The position numbers and the translations under genes are program-made. Of a stretch of DNA of 64,000 bases, positions 30,686 through 42,263 are shown piece by piece. How positions within the stretch are numbered: position 1 is the stretch's first letter; each line of letters opens with the position of its first letter. The DNA lies in contig JAPJBO010000947.1 in NCBI GenBank assembly GCA_030068145.1, forward strand, positions 22,541 to 86,540, written 5' to 3'. The notes beneath the pieces were generated by a model. That model ran no database searches. It had not been told where the DNA came from and was given only the letters and a program-made list of their open reading frames with translations. This DNA comes from Diplonema papillatum (taxonomy: Eukaryota > Euglenozoa > Diplonemea > Diplonemida > Diplonemidae).

Positions 30686-33600
30686 CTACTCTGTCAAAGA
30701 AGCATGGCGGCTGAGGACCATGCTGGATCGCGGGCTGGGTGCTCTACTCGGTGAGGCACTGTGTGGGGATAGCTGAGTGCTACTCTTGTCGGAAGCGCCG
30801 GAGTCGTTTGTAGGGGAAGGCGGAGCAGGGGGCTTGATTCTGCGGTTGACAGGATGCCGCTGCAGTCGCTTGATGACAGTCATCATGTCTGCTGTCACCG
30901 TGTCGCTTCGAGTACCACTGCCTGCCGGATCGCCTTCTTGTACCGGCTTCGCCAAACGGGGTTCTCCTGCAAACGCTCGATCAACCGCGTCATCGATAGC
31001 TTCGGGATCCAGCTCGCTGTGCATTGATGAAAGTCTTCGTGCGAAACTAAATCTAAACCTCGTGCATATGTCACATGCTAATCACAGATGCCGATTAGGA
31101 TGAGAATGATGACGAACCACACGCTCAAGGGCGGAAGCATAAAAGTGCGGACGTATGCCTAACTAATACCAGTCAATACTCGATTCTGCGACCAAAAAGG
31201 TGCAGTCATTGGACTTCCAGTCTTGCCTGCATCAAGACCTATCAACTATTGAACGCGTACGTGCCCAGACATCTGTTGTGCAGTTGGCGCGCGAGTCACC
31301 AGCCATCCAGCAGAGTACAATGCTGAAGATTGTTGTTGCTGTGTAGGTGGGTGGCATACGGATCAATTTGCAGGAGAGCGGCTCTGAGCTCCGTGTCGTT
31401 CACAGTTCCCTCAGAGGTGCCGCATGTGGCGATGGCGTCGGAGAGGGAGTCGAGGTAGAGCTGGCGTTCGACGAGGTTCTGCTTGCGGAGAGTCTCTGCA
31501 AAGCTACTCAGGAGGCATTCGTCGTATTCTTCGAAGAGGTTGACGTACAAGACCAGCCCGTTCTCGCTCCTGCTTTCCCGCAAGGCCGCTCTGAGGCGTT
31601 CGACACGGTCCTCCGGCTTGGTGGGAAACGCAGCTACCATGCAGCTCAGGATGTCTTCCATGTCCAGCACTCCTGTCTCCGCCGCATCGTACTGCTGCAG
31701 CATTTCTTTGAGCTGCTCCAACTTCGAGGTTTCGGTGTACCAAACGGATTCGTCGACGTTGCCTTTCATCACTTGTAAGAACAACGCGCAGATGGGGTCG
31801 TCGGCGTACTTCTCGGCGGCGTACCACATGTTGTGGACCATGCTCACCTCCCGGCTCGCGCCGTACTTTTTGTTGATGAAGACGGGGAAGTAGGCCTCGG
31901 CCGCGGCCGGCTCCGGCAGGGCCGCCTTTTCATTCCAGAACTGCTTGATGTGCCTCTCGACGCCGTCCTTCGTCACGTTCAGGTTCTTCACTTTGCCGGT
32001 GTGCGCCAGGAACGAGGGCGCGGCGCCGGGGCCCAGCCCGACGAAAAACTTGCGCACTTGGCTCTGCTCGACCTTCTGCGACTCGTTCTCCATCTGCAGC
32101 ACACGCTGCTTGGCCTGCGCGAGTTGGTGCGCGGCCGCGACGGCCGTCGCAGCCGTCGACTCGTGTGCGGCGAGCTCCACCAGCGGCCCGACGCCCCAAC
32201 AGGGCCTCGGCGTCATCGCTCCCGCGGACACTTCCAGCGCCTTGTGCCGCTCGCTCAGCGCCGTCAACTGCCGCTGCGCGGTCTCGTGGCCTTCCCGCGC
32301 CGCAACCAGCTGTTCCTGTGTGCTTTCCAGCTCCTGTCGCAGTGCGGTGGCGTCTTCTCGGTCTTCCTGCCCGTGCTGATCGTTGTGCACCTTTCTTTCC
32401 AGCTTCGATACTTGCCTACGTGTGGGTGCACACATTTTATTAGAGCTAATGTTCGCTGGAGATTCCGAGATCGTAGGGATCTCCGTGTGACCTTTGTCAA
32501 ATGGTTCTCTTAGAGCAAGTAAGGGCTACGTGGGTGCGGGTTGTTTCTTTGGGGTACACTTTCTTCATCATGAGTAATGGCAGCCATGTCCGAAGCGGAC
32601 TGACGAGGCGGAGAGGAAATTAGCAAAGAGCAAACAAGAAGATGCGAGTTGGCGGCCATTTATGCCTACGAAATCGTCGCAATATTCTAGTTCGGTTTGC
32701 TTTTCTCACCACGCGGGTCAGATCGACCAGCTCCAATCGCAGCGGCTGAGCTACCGGTAGCGAAAGAAGTCACATACTTTTGCAAATAAGACTTGACCTC
32801 CTCGAGGTCGGATACCACTTCGTGCAGCTCGTTGTTCTCCTTCAGGACTGAGTGATAGGTGGCCTCCACGCGTGCGCCGTGCGAAGCAAGCGTCTCCAGC
32901 TGCCGCTTGAGAGCATACACCTCCCTTGACTTCAGCCGAAGCTCCTCCTTGTGCAGCACGTCGCCTTCCGCCATGCATCGGCGCAGGCCAGCGATCGTCT
33001 CTGCGTCCTTGGCCGCAGCGCTGTCCCTCTCCGCGAGCATCGACGCGAGGAACTCGGCGTACGAGCTGTGCTCCGCGAAGATCCAAGCGAGGAGCGGCCG
33101 GTACGTCCGGAAGGAAGACGCCAGCAGCTTCGCGGTCCTCCGAAAAACCATCAAACGCTCCGAACGGTAGCTGAGCATGCTCCGCCCCGCGTCGGAGGAG
33201 GGCGGCGGCGGGGGGGGAAAACCCCCTTGCGGCGTCGATTGGCCTGCCGGCGGCGCTCCGGCTGCGGCCGGCTGCTCGTTGGGGGCGGTTGCTTCTGTAG
33301 ACTCGGTTTCATCTAGCCCAACCAGGAGCCGTGTGGTGCGGGCTTGCGGCGACATCCTTTCTTGCTCGTCTTCCTGAATTTCCCTGCACGCGATCAACGA
33401 GTTGAAGTCGAGCAACTCATCGCGCGGCATGGCAGTAGACAACAGGTTGGGCAGCATCTTGTACTGGGAGTTCAACTGCGACAGGTTCTTAATCGCCACA
33501 TTCTCCAAAGACGTCAACATCGGCGGCTTGTGCCCTGAGTTGACCGTGGTCAGTGGCTCGTCAGCCATGCTGCCCAACGGGCCGTGGCCCCATGCTTTGC

Positions 33601-33844
33601 CTTTGCCGTTGTCGTCGATCAGATGCGCCGTTCCGCTTGTGAACAGGTCGTCTCTCGTCTTCGCCAGCAGCCGCGCCGACGTCAACACATCCAGCGCCTG
33701 GTGCTTCTTGAACCGAGAGGCCGGCTTTATGGCCCGGGCCTGGGTCGACCGCTTCGGCGGCGACGCCGGCTGCGGCTTTTTTGCGTTGGGGTCGGCTTGG
33801 AGCGCATTCTGCAGGTAATCGGGAATCAGCTTCGAGTCGATCAT
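30686..33844 (-). CDS. TSNAXIP1-like axonemal/ciliary protein (three exons)
   Basis: Translin-associated factor X-interacting protein 1 homologues are coiled-coil proteins linked to cilia and sperm. The coding order is 33844-32778, 32415-31360 and about 31046-30686, giving about 827 aa. Exon 1 (ATG 33844; another in-frame ATG at 33904) has a Pro-rich linker and then the N-terminal family domain (LLASSFRTYRPLLAWIFAEH and a long coiled coil ending EEVKSYLQK). Donor AA|GTATGTG and acceptor TAG|G restore the coiled coil as LQKQVSKLERK. Exon 2 carries the C-terminal family region: FLAHTGKVKNLNVTKDGVER, MWYAAEKYADDPICALFLQV, VWYTETSKLEQLKEMLQQYD. Donor CC|GTATGC joins to LSSMHSELDPEAIDDAVDRA. The last acceptor is 31046 or 31034; both keep the frame. 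Intron 1 carries a family A fragment. Confidence 0.72.
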
Positions 33845-34195
33845 GCAGAGTATGCGGGGCAGAAAGCGAGGGAAAGGCGGACAGCGAGGGCGGCGCTGTG
33901 GCACAAGTGTTCAACCTCTGTTTTGTTCGGTGACGGGGGTAGCGGCTTTTCTTTACGCGCCCCTTGCTTGTTCCCCCGTTTTCCTTATGCTGGTGAGACC
34001 ATGGGTGAGGGAGGAATTGCTGAACAGTCTTCCGATCGTTTTCTAGTCCACAGAGCAAACGAGCCTGTTCTGCAATGCGAGTCGTGTTCGTCAAGTTGAA
34101 CTTGTTGTACTTCTCACTCTTTCGCCGTGGTCGTCCTCCGCTGTGCTGTAGCCTTCCGGCTCAAGCTTCTTGCTTTGACCTGCCACTTGCAGTCG

Positions 34196-34470
34196 CCTTG
34201 AGATATAAATACTCGACGTAGCTGCTTTGACTCCGAATGGAAGGGAGGAAATATAAGGGTACGGGGGAAACAAGACAAGCCCAACCTGATTTGTTCTTCG
34301 CTTACACCACCGTGTTGTTTTTTCACTCAGGACTGCTTTCCCTGTTGTGTTTGTGTGCCTTGTCGCCCGTTCAATACGTGTTCGGTAGTTACAGCACTTG
34401 GGATCCCTTCGGTTCTTTGTCTGCACAGCTTCGAGCATTTCCTTCGAGCTGGCGCTCATATAAAAAACAC
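34196..34470 (+). repeat. SINE-like family A, long copy (pair with 16229-16560)
   Basis: Shares ACTCGACGTAGCTGCTTTGA, the same internal blocks and a GCTGGCGCTCATATAAAAAA tail with the 16.2-kb copy. Confidence 0.65.
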
Positions 34471-35625
34471 TCCACGGATCATCCCGGTCGCATCCAGGTG
34501 CTGCTCTGCCGCGATTGAACCAGCTGGAAGCTTGTTTCCACAGGCCTCAGCCGCTAACAAACCGGTGAATGTTCGCTTGTCTCGACGGTGCTTGACCACC
34601 GTTGACCACTTCCCCTCCCGACGCGGTGCAAGAACAGTCACGAAAGAAAAAGCAGAGCAACGGCATGGCTGAGTTGCCTCGCGGCAAGGTTAACGAATCA
34701 TTCGCGACGCCGCCTGCCTGAAGGCGGCGAGCATCAGCGAATTTACAGCAGAGACAAGAACGGGTGGTGTTGTGTAGTAGAGACCCTTCGCACAGAACGC
34801 CAAGAACGTGGAAGCTACGTATCGACTGATGCGTGGGGGCCTTTGCAGAGAACGGTTTATGTGTGGGCCCATCTAGTTTCGGAATGACAGTATATCTAAA
34901 GCCAAAGGTCATGCGTGTTGCTTCTGGCGAAAGACGTGGCGTACACTCTCAAGCTATCAATTTCCTTGTGATCGCGTGATCCTTTGACTACAATGGTCGG
35001 CTCGTCGTTGATGACAAGGCCTCGTTCCCCTCTTCTTTGGGCGGTCTTTTCCGCATACCGGGCGTGGCAAGTTATTAAACTCGTTGTTTTCAGTGATTCG
35101 TTTGACCCTCAACTGGACCCCCGGGGGCGCAGGCAGAGCGACCATATGAACCGCCAGGAATACACCACCACAACGTTCGATCGGGCCCATAGGGGGTGAA
35201 TTGGCTCAAACGACGCAAAATAACTTTTTCGAGTCGTTCGCGCTGACGCACGACGAGCAAGCAGGTGTAGAAGCGCAAGAAGCCGAAGCCGCAGCAGCCG
35301 CCTGCGAACGAGGGGCGCACACCAAAGCACGTCCAGATCATAGCGGTCTGTGATAGCGGGCTCTACCTGGGGCTTCAGGCGCTGAAGGCTCGTGTGGATG
35401 AAAGCCACACGAGTCCAGCTCCTACACCTTCTTCTCCTTGTCAGGATTCTGCCAGTTTCCGTAAGCGATGGTAAGGATCGAGTTGACCTGTGTGTGCGTG
35501 TGTGAGGCTTAAAGTGGGTTACGTCAGAAGCGAAGTATATTCCACTTGTCACTTTCACCAGTAGACAGTAGATCTTGAGTTTCCGACACGGCTTTTGGGC
35601 CTTGTGACACCTCTCCGAACGGTGG
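34471..35625. other. No gene recognised
   Basis: No domain-bearing frame was found. The missing 3' exon of the LicD-like gene could lie here, but no convincing candidate was seen. Confidence 0.35.
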
Positions 35626-35760
35626 GATTGCAAGAACGTGCTTGGAATGGGTATGTGCTCAACACCGCCCCGTCTGGTCCCGTCTGCGCCGTGTTTCGGT
35701 CCTTTAAGCCACGGACACACAAGGCGGACCATCATCAGCGCGAAACCTGTTTTTCGAACG
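35626..35760. repeat. Dispersed repeat family B, copy inside the LicD-gene 3' region
   Basis: GGATTGCAAGAACGTGCTTG through AAGGCGGACCATCATCAGCG, near-identical to 3180-3290 apart from a short CCCCGTCTGG insertion. It lies about 80 bp downstream of the LicD exon donor, i.e. in the presumed next intron. Confidence 0.75.
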
Positions 35761-35839
35761 GTGGGAGGGGTGGGATCGTTCCAGCGAAGGATACAGCATG
35801 GAACCAACGGTTCCTAGCCGTGGAGGTGGGGCGCAATAC

Positions 35840-37003
35840 CTTGTTCGGGCAAAGAACGGTGAAGTCGTAGAATGGGCACGGCTTGAGCGGAAAGACGAGC
35901 GAGAAGTTGTTGCGCCTCTGGTTGGTTCCGTCGGTGAACCAGATCTCGAGGTGCGAGTCGCCGACCTTGCGCTTCTTGGCCCAGTACACCCACAGCATGC
36001 TGCGGCCGTGGCGGTCCTGTTCCCAGGCGTGCGGCAGCCGCCCGCCGGCGGCCGCGTCCTGCAGCGCCTGCTTGATGCGCTTTTTGTCCTCCTTCTTCGC
36101 GAACACGTCGATGTCCGTGTCCCACGGAATGACCGTCCCGTGCCCCCTCCTCGCACCGAGCAACGTCCCGTCTCCGAGCCACATGTCGATCCCCGCGTCG
36201 TACAGGGCGGCGAACGTGTTTTTCGTCACCTCCCGCATCTTCCGATGCTCAACGCAGCACTTCCTGTAGCTCCTGTTGCTGTTCACGGCCTCCGGGTAGT
36301 CCGGCACCGTCGCGTTGACAGACGGAGCCGACCAGAAGAGGCATTCTGGGGTCACCGAGGGGCAGGTCGATATGTCCTCCGACGGGTAGCTCGCCCAGAT
36401 GTCCTTCTTCTCCCAGTTCTTCCACGTCTTCCGCACGACGTTCCGCAGCTGCTTGAGAAGACCCGCGTTCGGGACGAGGGTCGTGTAGTAGTCGTGGATG
36501 TCGTCGAAGCGCTGCTTGGTCGCCCACGCCGGCAGCTCGCCGACAGTCGCAGGCCGGGCGCCTGCCTTCACGAAGGAGCCGGGCTTCGTCGGCGTCGGCG
36601 GCCACGCGTCTTCGTCTTCTGCAGAGACGAGGGCGCCGGCTCTTCCGGCGGAGGCGTCGGCGGCCGCAGCTTCTTCTTCGGCTTCCCGCAAAAACTCGCT
36701 GTCGGCCGCTTGGTTCAGCTTCGGGTCGACGAGGCGCTCCGCGCCTCCGGCGGCCTTCGCGGCGCGTTCGGCGCGCACGAGCTTGCGCACGAAGGACTGC
36801 AGCAGCGCCGACGCGTCCGCGTCCATGCTCGCGAGGCCATCGAAGTCGCCGTCCTCGTACTGCCGCGCTGCGAGCCTCCACTGCGACAGCTCCGTTTCCA
36901 CGCGGTGCACACTCGGCAGGTGGATGTCGACTGTACGCAGGCGGGTGAAGATGCCCAGCACGGCTAGTCCGACGACCACGAACAACCACCTGATGAGCTT
37001 CAT
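35840..37003 (-). CDS. LicD / fukutin-related-type transferase, 5' exon(s)
   Basis: LicD-family nucleotidyltransferase-fold enzymes (bacterial LicD, animal FKTN/FKRP) transfer phosphocholine or ribitol phosphate to glycans, usually in the Golgi. The ATG at 37003 starts a type II membrane protein with an N-terminal anchor (IRWLFVVVGLAVLGIFTRL), an Ala/Glu-rich stem and a LicD core. The signature WLGDGTLLGARRGHGT then PWDTDIDVF spans about 275-301 and includes the DxD metal ligands. The exon ends at CCN-AAG|GTATTG (residue 388). The frame continues 34 codons into intron, so the C-terminal part of the domain is in an unidentified downstream exon. Upstream Cys pairs (CPSV...ECLF, KCCVEH) suggest an extracytoplasmic domain. 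Confidence 0.8.
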
Positions 37004-37021
37004 TCAGTTGTGGGTACTTTC

Positions 37022-37052
37022 GTTCCCCACCATACACACACACACACACACC
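37022..37052. repeat. (CA)n microsatellite
   Basis: About 11 CA units just upstream of the LicD-like start codon, in the presumed 5' UTR or promoter. Confidence 0.9.
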
Positions 37053-39060
37053 TGAGCTCACCTTTTTTTTAGTACGGTCGTTAACTTCTTTTTAATTTTC
37101 CCCCGTCAAACCCGTCAACAGCAAGTGGCGAGCAACCCGCACAGGGGGGGTGGGCTGCTCCTTCGTTGGCAGGTTCTCTGCTATTCTGGATGTTGCTGCG
37201 TCGTTTTCGGATTTCTGTTCTCAGTTTTTCAGAGCCGTGCGAGTGTCGAAAAACACTCTGGTCCCAGTGTGGGTTAAGACCGTCCTGCTCGCCACGCCAA
37301 GACTTAACCGAAGTGGTTTTCAAGCAGCATCTCAAACCCAGGCTATTTTCGGTTTGGCCTCGTCGGCAGCGGACCCCCCGGTCCACGGCTATTTCTGGGC
37401 CGAGTCCCCTGCCGGTCGCTTTTTCTTGGTTCAGGCTTGCCTTGGTGTGCGTACCCTAGGTGCGCGTACTAATTGGTAGCGGGCTTCCTTGCCTGTTTGA
37501 GCTTTGTGGGTGCTCCGTGTTTGGTGGGAATTCTTTAATGCATACGGCACCCTTGTGGCAAATCGTTGATTCCTTTTAGCTGCGATCTAGCAGGGACCAG
37601 CGCCGGGAGCAGCGTGTTAGGCTGCCTTCAAAGCCTGCAATTTTCATTTTGGATGCTTTTTGTAAATGAGAAGGGGATGAGACAATAACTCGACAGAGAG
37701 ACCTTCCGTGCCGCGATGCCAGTTGTATGCGGCACCATCAGCACGATTAACCAAGAGGAAGGAGGTCTTGTCTTAGTGAATGTTTGCAATTTGTAGGCCG
37801 TACTTTCAACTTCCTACGTTATGCTGCCTGCTTCCCGGCCCTTGGAAGTGCAATCTGGACGTTTTTACTCATGTGAATTTCCCCATACATCACCAGGTGC
37901 GCATGGATGGTGCGTGCCTTCGGCTACCCTGAGCAACGCACTGTGCACACTCCGCGTCTACGTTACAGCAGATGGAACGCGTTTGTCGTCAGTTCAACGC
38001 CAACCGAGAGCTCTGTAGGCAACCAACACCTTACTCGTCAGCGAATTCAAACACCGCCCGGTTTTCGTTGGTGGTGTGTATGCGGCGCCCCTCGAGTGAC
38101 ACTGCAACAGGCTTCGTCCGAAGATGTCTCATCGGAGACTGGAAGAGAATTCTCGTCGAATTCTACCAGATCTACAACCCCATCAAGACAAGGGATATCG
38201 ATCCTCGATGAGTTCGAAGGAAGGTGTGCGCTTTCTTCCTTCTCGTAGCCTCGTGCCGTGCTTCTCACTGGTCCAGTACCAATACGCCAAGCCCAAAGCT
38301 CGGTTGAGCCCAGTCTCGGGAGCTAAAAAGCGGGTGCCACACCAGCTTCTTGTGACGTCTCCACGCGTTTTGGTCGGAACACGCCCGATTTTCGGGTGCG
38401 TCTCGTCGTTAACACCACTGGACTCCACTGTGTAGAAGACTTCGAAGACCGTTGCAGATCACACAAGGACGCTGTGTGGTGCTGGCTTCGTCCTTCAAAG
38501 ATTGACACAACTCGATGCTTGTGCCAAGTGATGATCCGCCAGAGTCGGCCAAGCTGTGTTCTACCTTGACGGCTTGGTGGCCTCCTACGGCAACCCGAGT
38601 AGATTCTTCAGACTCTTTTTGAGCCAGAAGTACGTGCGTGACGTGCTGAACTTGTACGGGAAAAGGTGAGGGTGCGGGTACGCTTCGAAGTCGAATTGCG
38701 TCTGTTTGTATGTTGTATGCCGTGCCGACTGAACACAATTGCACCTCACGTTTTCGCCAAGCCGCAAGAGGAAAGGAACAAGAAGTCCGTTCCCGCCGAA
38801 AGGTTTTCTCCGAAAGGTTTTCTCGTCCATGTGGAGCACGCCATGAGTGTAAGCAACAGAAGCTTATTGCATGCTTGTTTTTATTTTGCGTTCAACTCCG
38901 GAACCCGCGGGGAGGACGGTACCTGAAGCACGCAAAGCAGGGCGAGCTAGCTGTGAGCGCATCTCCAGCTCTTGCCTTGCCGGTGTCCAAAGGGGGGGTC
39001 TTTTGAACCCTCGGCTTTCAAGGTTCTTGCATCGTTCCCCTGTCCGAAATTATAGCAAAC
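37053..39060. other. No gene recognised; may hold further gamma-carboxylase exons
   Basis: The gamma-carboxylase-like gene leaves its third recognised exon at a phase-0 donor (39061|), so at least one more exon is expected here or the gene ends by another route. No matching segment could be identified by eye. Confidence 0.35.
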
Positions 39061-39307
39061 CTGTTTCAGGATCCACGGCTCCCGGACGCCGGGCGGCTGG
39101 GGCGGCAGCTGCCTCGACAAGTCGAACGACGAATTGACAAACGGCTGCTTTGGGGTGCCATTGAGAGCACACCACACGTCGGCGAACACGCGCACCACTT
39201 TCTTCGGATCCTGGATGTCCTCTTCGCGATCGGTCGTCTCGAGGCTGTTTTTGTGTTTGGCATCTCGCGGGTGGCACGGCGAATCAGCAACCTGCTCATC
39301 GGGATTG
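39061..39307 (-). CDS. Gamma-carboxylase-like gene, exon 3
   Basis: The 247-bp exon lies between acceptor GCAGAG| and donor AAACAG|GTTTGC. Joined to exon 2 it reads KFRNPDEQVADSPCHPRDAK, then VFADVWCALNGTPKQPFV, NSSFDLSR and PWILKQ. This matches the HTTM-family pattern after the membrane domain (human GGCX: FDIWVSINDR followed by a DPRVD-type motif and a W-x-x-P-L end). Asp-Pro is replaced by Asn-Ser here. The phase with exon 2 (2+1) supports the join. Confidence 0.65.
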
Positions 39308-39970
39308 CTCTGCTTTCATCGGCGGTTTTCAGAAATGAGTGCGATCTTATACACAGTTTTCAGAATGATGTGCTCAAACGGGCGTCCGTCTGCTCTTTCA
39401 AGACCGAACGACACGTGGAATCTGAGGGCAAGTCTGGCATTATTCACGCTACAAGAACATACGCAGATGTGACCAACTAGCGGGCAACATGCAGGCAAGC
39501 CGCTGCTTACGATACATACTGCCGACAGCGCCTTTTCGATGGCCACACGCGTAAAAGTAAGCAGTGCATACTACTGATCTAAGCTAGCGCCGTGGTGTTG
39601 TTTCAGCTTATAGGCGCTCCTGTGTAAAGACGTTTCAGTTCAGCAGTGCGAGACAGAGAGGCGGAATTCTACTTGTGGGAAGCGGGGTGTTCCTCCCGTC
39701 CGACGACAATCTCTCCAAGCACATGGTTCTTGGGTGGTGCTCATGAATTTGATGTGTCCAGTATTCCCGCACTGTGAGGTACCGGCATAGGAAGAGGTAC
39801 ATCATCCCGCAGTTCACTGTAAAGATCACGAGCACACTGAACGCCGGGAGTGACGCTTTTCAAGTAAGTCGGGGCTTTGTCTTCTGATCGACAGGCGTGC
39901 GTGCGATGACGCTTCGGCTGTGCACCTATTCGCCGGCAAGTGGAAAAGAACACAATGTAGAGATACACAC

Positions 39971-40074
39971 CGGAATTTGCTCAGCCGCGTGTCGGTTCCC
40001 GTTTCCAGCGCCTTTTCGTGGTTTTTGCGAACCTTCCAGCAAAGCTGCCGTACGTACGTGGCCAAGGTGCCAAT
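39971..40074 (-). CDS. Gamma-carboxylase-like gene, exon 2
   Basis: The 104-bp exon between acceptor CCGCAG| and donor TTCCG|GTGTGT encodes IGTLATYVRQLCWKVRKNHE followed by KALETGTDTRLSKF. Joined after exon 1 (QLKK, phase 0) it continues the family segment corresponding to MLKQYATCLSRLL in GGCX. Only position, phase and weak similarity support it. Confidence 0.6.
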
Positions 40075-40197
40075 CTGCGGGTAAGTGTTTTCGTACCCTC
40101 CCACTGCTCTCAAGGGAAACCACCCCCTGGGCAGGACACTACAACTAAAAATTGGTATTTCACGTTGAACGCTATCGCCCGGCACTGAACTCTTACA

Positions 40198-41308
40198 GGG
40201 GGGAAAATGTTTCTTGGGTTTGAAGAGCGCGTGGTGCTTGCACCACTGAGGCCAGGTTATTTAACCGCGGATTTAGTGAAGGATTGTTCAGGAAACGGTC
40301 GCGAGCGAAACCCGACCAGGTAACGACCATTTCACTGTCTTCTTTGTTTTGTGATGCGAACATCACGAGGTGCTGTCCGAAGACACCGCCCACGTGAGCA
40401 CTGTTAAGCAGCGGTTGCCAGATACTCCCGTAGCACCTATTCACGGGTTTGCAGGGGTAAAAAGGAAGCCCGGGTTGGGGAGGGTGGTGGGTTTGGTGCG
40501 TAGTATTCTTCTTTTTTTGTTCTTTCTCGGTTCTGGTGGTGCTGCTCCTTCCTTCTCGTCCTGTGTTGGGTTACGACTTTTTTTGTTCTTTATCGGTTCT
40601 GAGCGTTTCCATATGCCTTTTCCTGCTTTGACATGCAGTCCCTTCCAAACTGTACCTCTCTTGGTGTTCGGGGGTTGGGCCGTATGGTAACGTCTCGGGA
40701 AACGAAGTTTGTGGCGTCACAAAAGCGACAGGTTGCCAAAGCAACCGGGTGCCGAGCTTAAGCAAGGCGTTTGTCAATGGAGAACCAGTCCTGTGCCGTT
40801 TTAGGGCCGGCAGGTCTCAACGGGGGGAAAATGTTTCTTGGGTTTGAAGAGCGCGTGGTGCTTGCACCACTGAGGCCAGGTTATTTAACCGCGGATTTAG
40901 TGAAGGATTGTTCAGGAAACGGTCGCGAGCGAAACCCGACCAGGTAACGACCATTTCACTGTCTTCTTTGTTTTGTGATGCGAACATCACGAGGTGCTGT
41001 CCGAAGACACCGCCCACGTGAGCACTGTTAAGCAGCGGTTGCCAGATACTCCCGTAGCACCTATTCACGGGTTTGCAGGGGTAAAAAGGAAGCCCGGGTT
41101 GGGGAGGGTGGTGGGTTTGGTGCGTAGTATTCTTCTTTTTTTGTTCTTTCTCGGTTCTGGTGGTGCTGCTCCTTCCTTCTCGTCCTGTGTTGGGTTACGA
41201 CTTTTTTTGTTCTTTATCGGTTCTGAGCGTTTCCATATGCCTTTTCCTGCTTTGACATGCAGTCCCTTCCAAACTGTACCTCTCTTGGTGTTCGGGGGTT
41301 GGGCCGTA
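40198..41308. repeat. 487-bp exact direct repeat (40198-40684 and 40822-41308)
   Basis: Two copies, identical as far as can be read, start GGGGGGAAAATGTTTCTTGG and end GGGGTTGGGCCGTA, spaced 624 bp start to start with 137 bp between. This is either a recent tandem duplication of a 624-bp unit whose second copy is cut short, or a TRIM-like element with long terminal repeats: the spacer begins TGGTAACGTCTCGGG, which resembles a tRNA-complementary primer site, and GGGGGGAAAA resembles a polypurine tract before TG. The purine run precedes both copies, which argues for duplication. Confidence 0.85.
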
Positions 41309-41317
41309 GGGCCGGGG

Positions 41318-41333
41318 GGGGGGGGGGGGGGGC
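41318..41333. repeat. Poly-G tract
   Basis: About 16 G directly after the second 487-bp copy, followed by three AATACAAC motifs. Confidence 0.8.
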
Positions 41334-41908
41334 TAAATACAACTTTCTTGGAATACAACTACCGCCGCTGAATACAACTACTGTTGTTTCCCCCTAGTTT
41401 TTTCTCGTTGTTCCGTTTGTCTTGGAATAGTGCTGTTTCATTGGAGATCTGCACTGTTCTTGTTTCAGTGAAGCCTCTGAGATTGATTAGGGCTCGCTGC
41501 GAGTCGGCGGTTCCTCTTTGGACTGGATGCCGAGGGCCTGGGCCGGAGGAAGTTCGTCCAAACCTCTCCCACTTCCTCCGACGAAAAGCTGGCCTCCCGT
41601 CGTCGGCACGAACCCAGCCTGGGGCCCAGGTCACTGCCAGGTGAGATGGGGGAGTCTCCCAGGGGTCCTCGCCGGTTGCGGCGCACTCGCCCCTTCGTGG
41701 GGGGGAGGTCCCGCCGCTTCCGATTCGGGCTTGTCCGATTCCGAACTAGAGTCGGACTTGGAGTCCTGAAAGGGTTCCAGGGTGGGTTCACGCTCGAGTC
41801 GACCCTGTGGCTGTAACGCCGCTGCTTCTTCCAGATCCAGTGAAGGCCTGCACGACAGCGCCGCTCGCGGAGGAGAGGTCCGCCTGGCCGGCAGCTGTGT
41901 GGTGGGAG

Positions 41909-42025
41909 TCAATTGCCATTATAGTCCGTGTTTGCTTAGATTTTGCCATTATAGTCCAGGTCGCTTAGATTTGCCATTATAGTCCATGTTTCCTTAGATT
42001 TTGCCATTATAGTCCACGTTGTTAG
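41909..42025. repeat. Minisatellite near the 3' end of retroelement 2, about 31-bp unit
   Basis: Four units of TTGCCATTATAGTCC plus a 12-18 bp variable part (e.g. ATGTTTCCTTAGATT). The array lies about 240 bp beyond the RT/RNase H stop of the minus-strand element. Confidence 0.85.
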
Positions 42026-42263
42026 ATCTACAGTCCTGTCCGCTGCTACCAAGAATGCCTTGGCGCTTCACTTGCTGAGTTCATCATGAACTGCGCTACT
42101 GCGCTTCGCGTGCGCTTCACTTGATCGTTGCATTTCTCAGAATGCTTCTGAAATCCACTCATTGCAACAAAGAAAGGGGAAGAAGAAACAGGGTTTCACG
42201 TACGATGGGGTAACCCCCTGAGGTAGCCACTGATTTTGTGAGTGAACAGGCTAGCCCAGGAAG

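Noticed and set aside
35798-36967. 389-codon plus-strand frame opposite the LicD-like gene
   Set aside because: Mirror frame without domain. The minus strand carries the LicD signature.
39635-39870. Membrane-like frame LVIFTVNCGMMYLFLC between gamma-carboxylase exons
   Set aside because: Not compatible in phase or position with the HTTM continuation, which goes from 39971 to 39307; no independent support.
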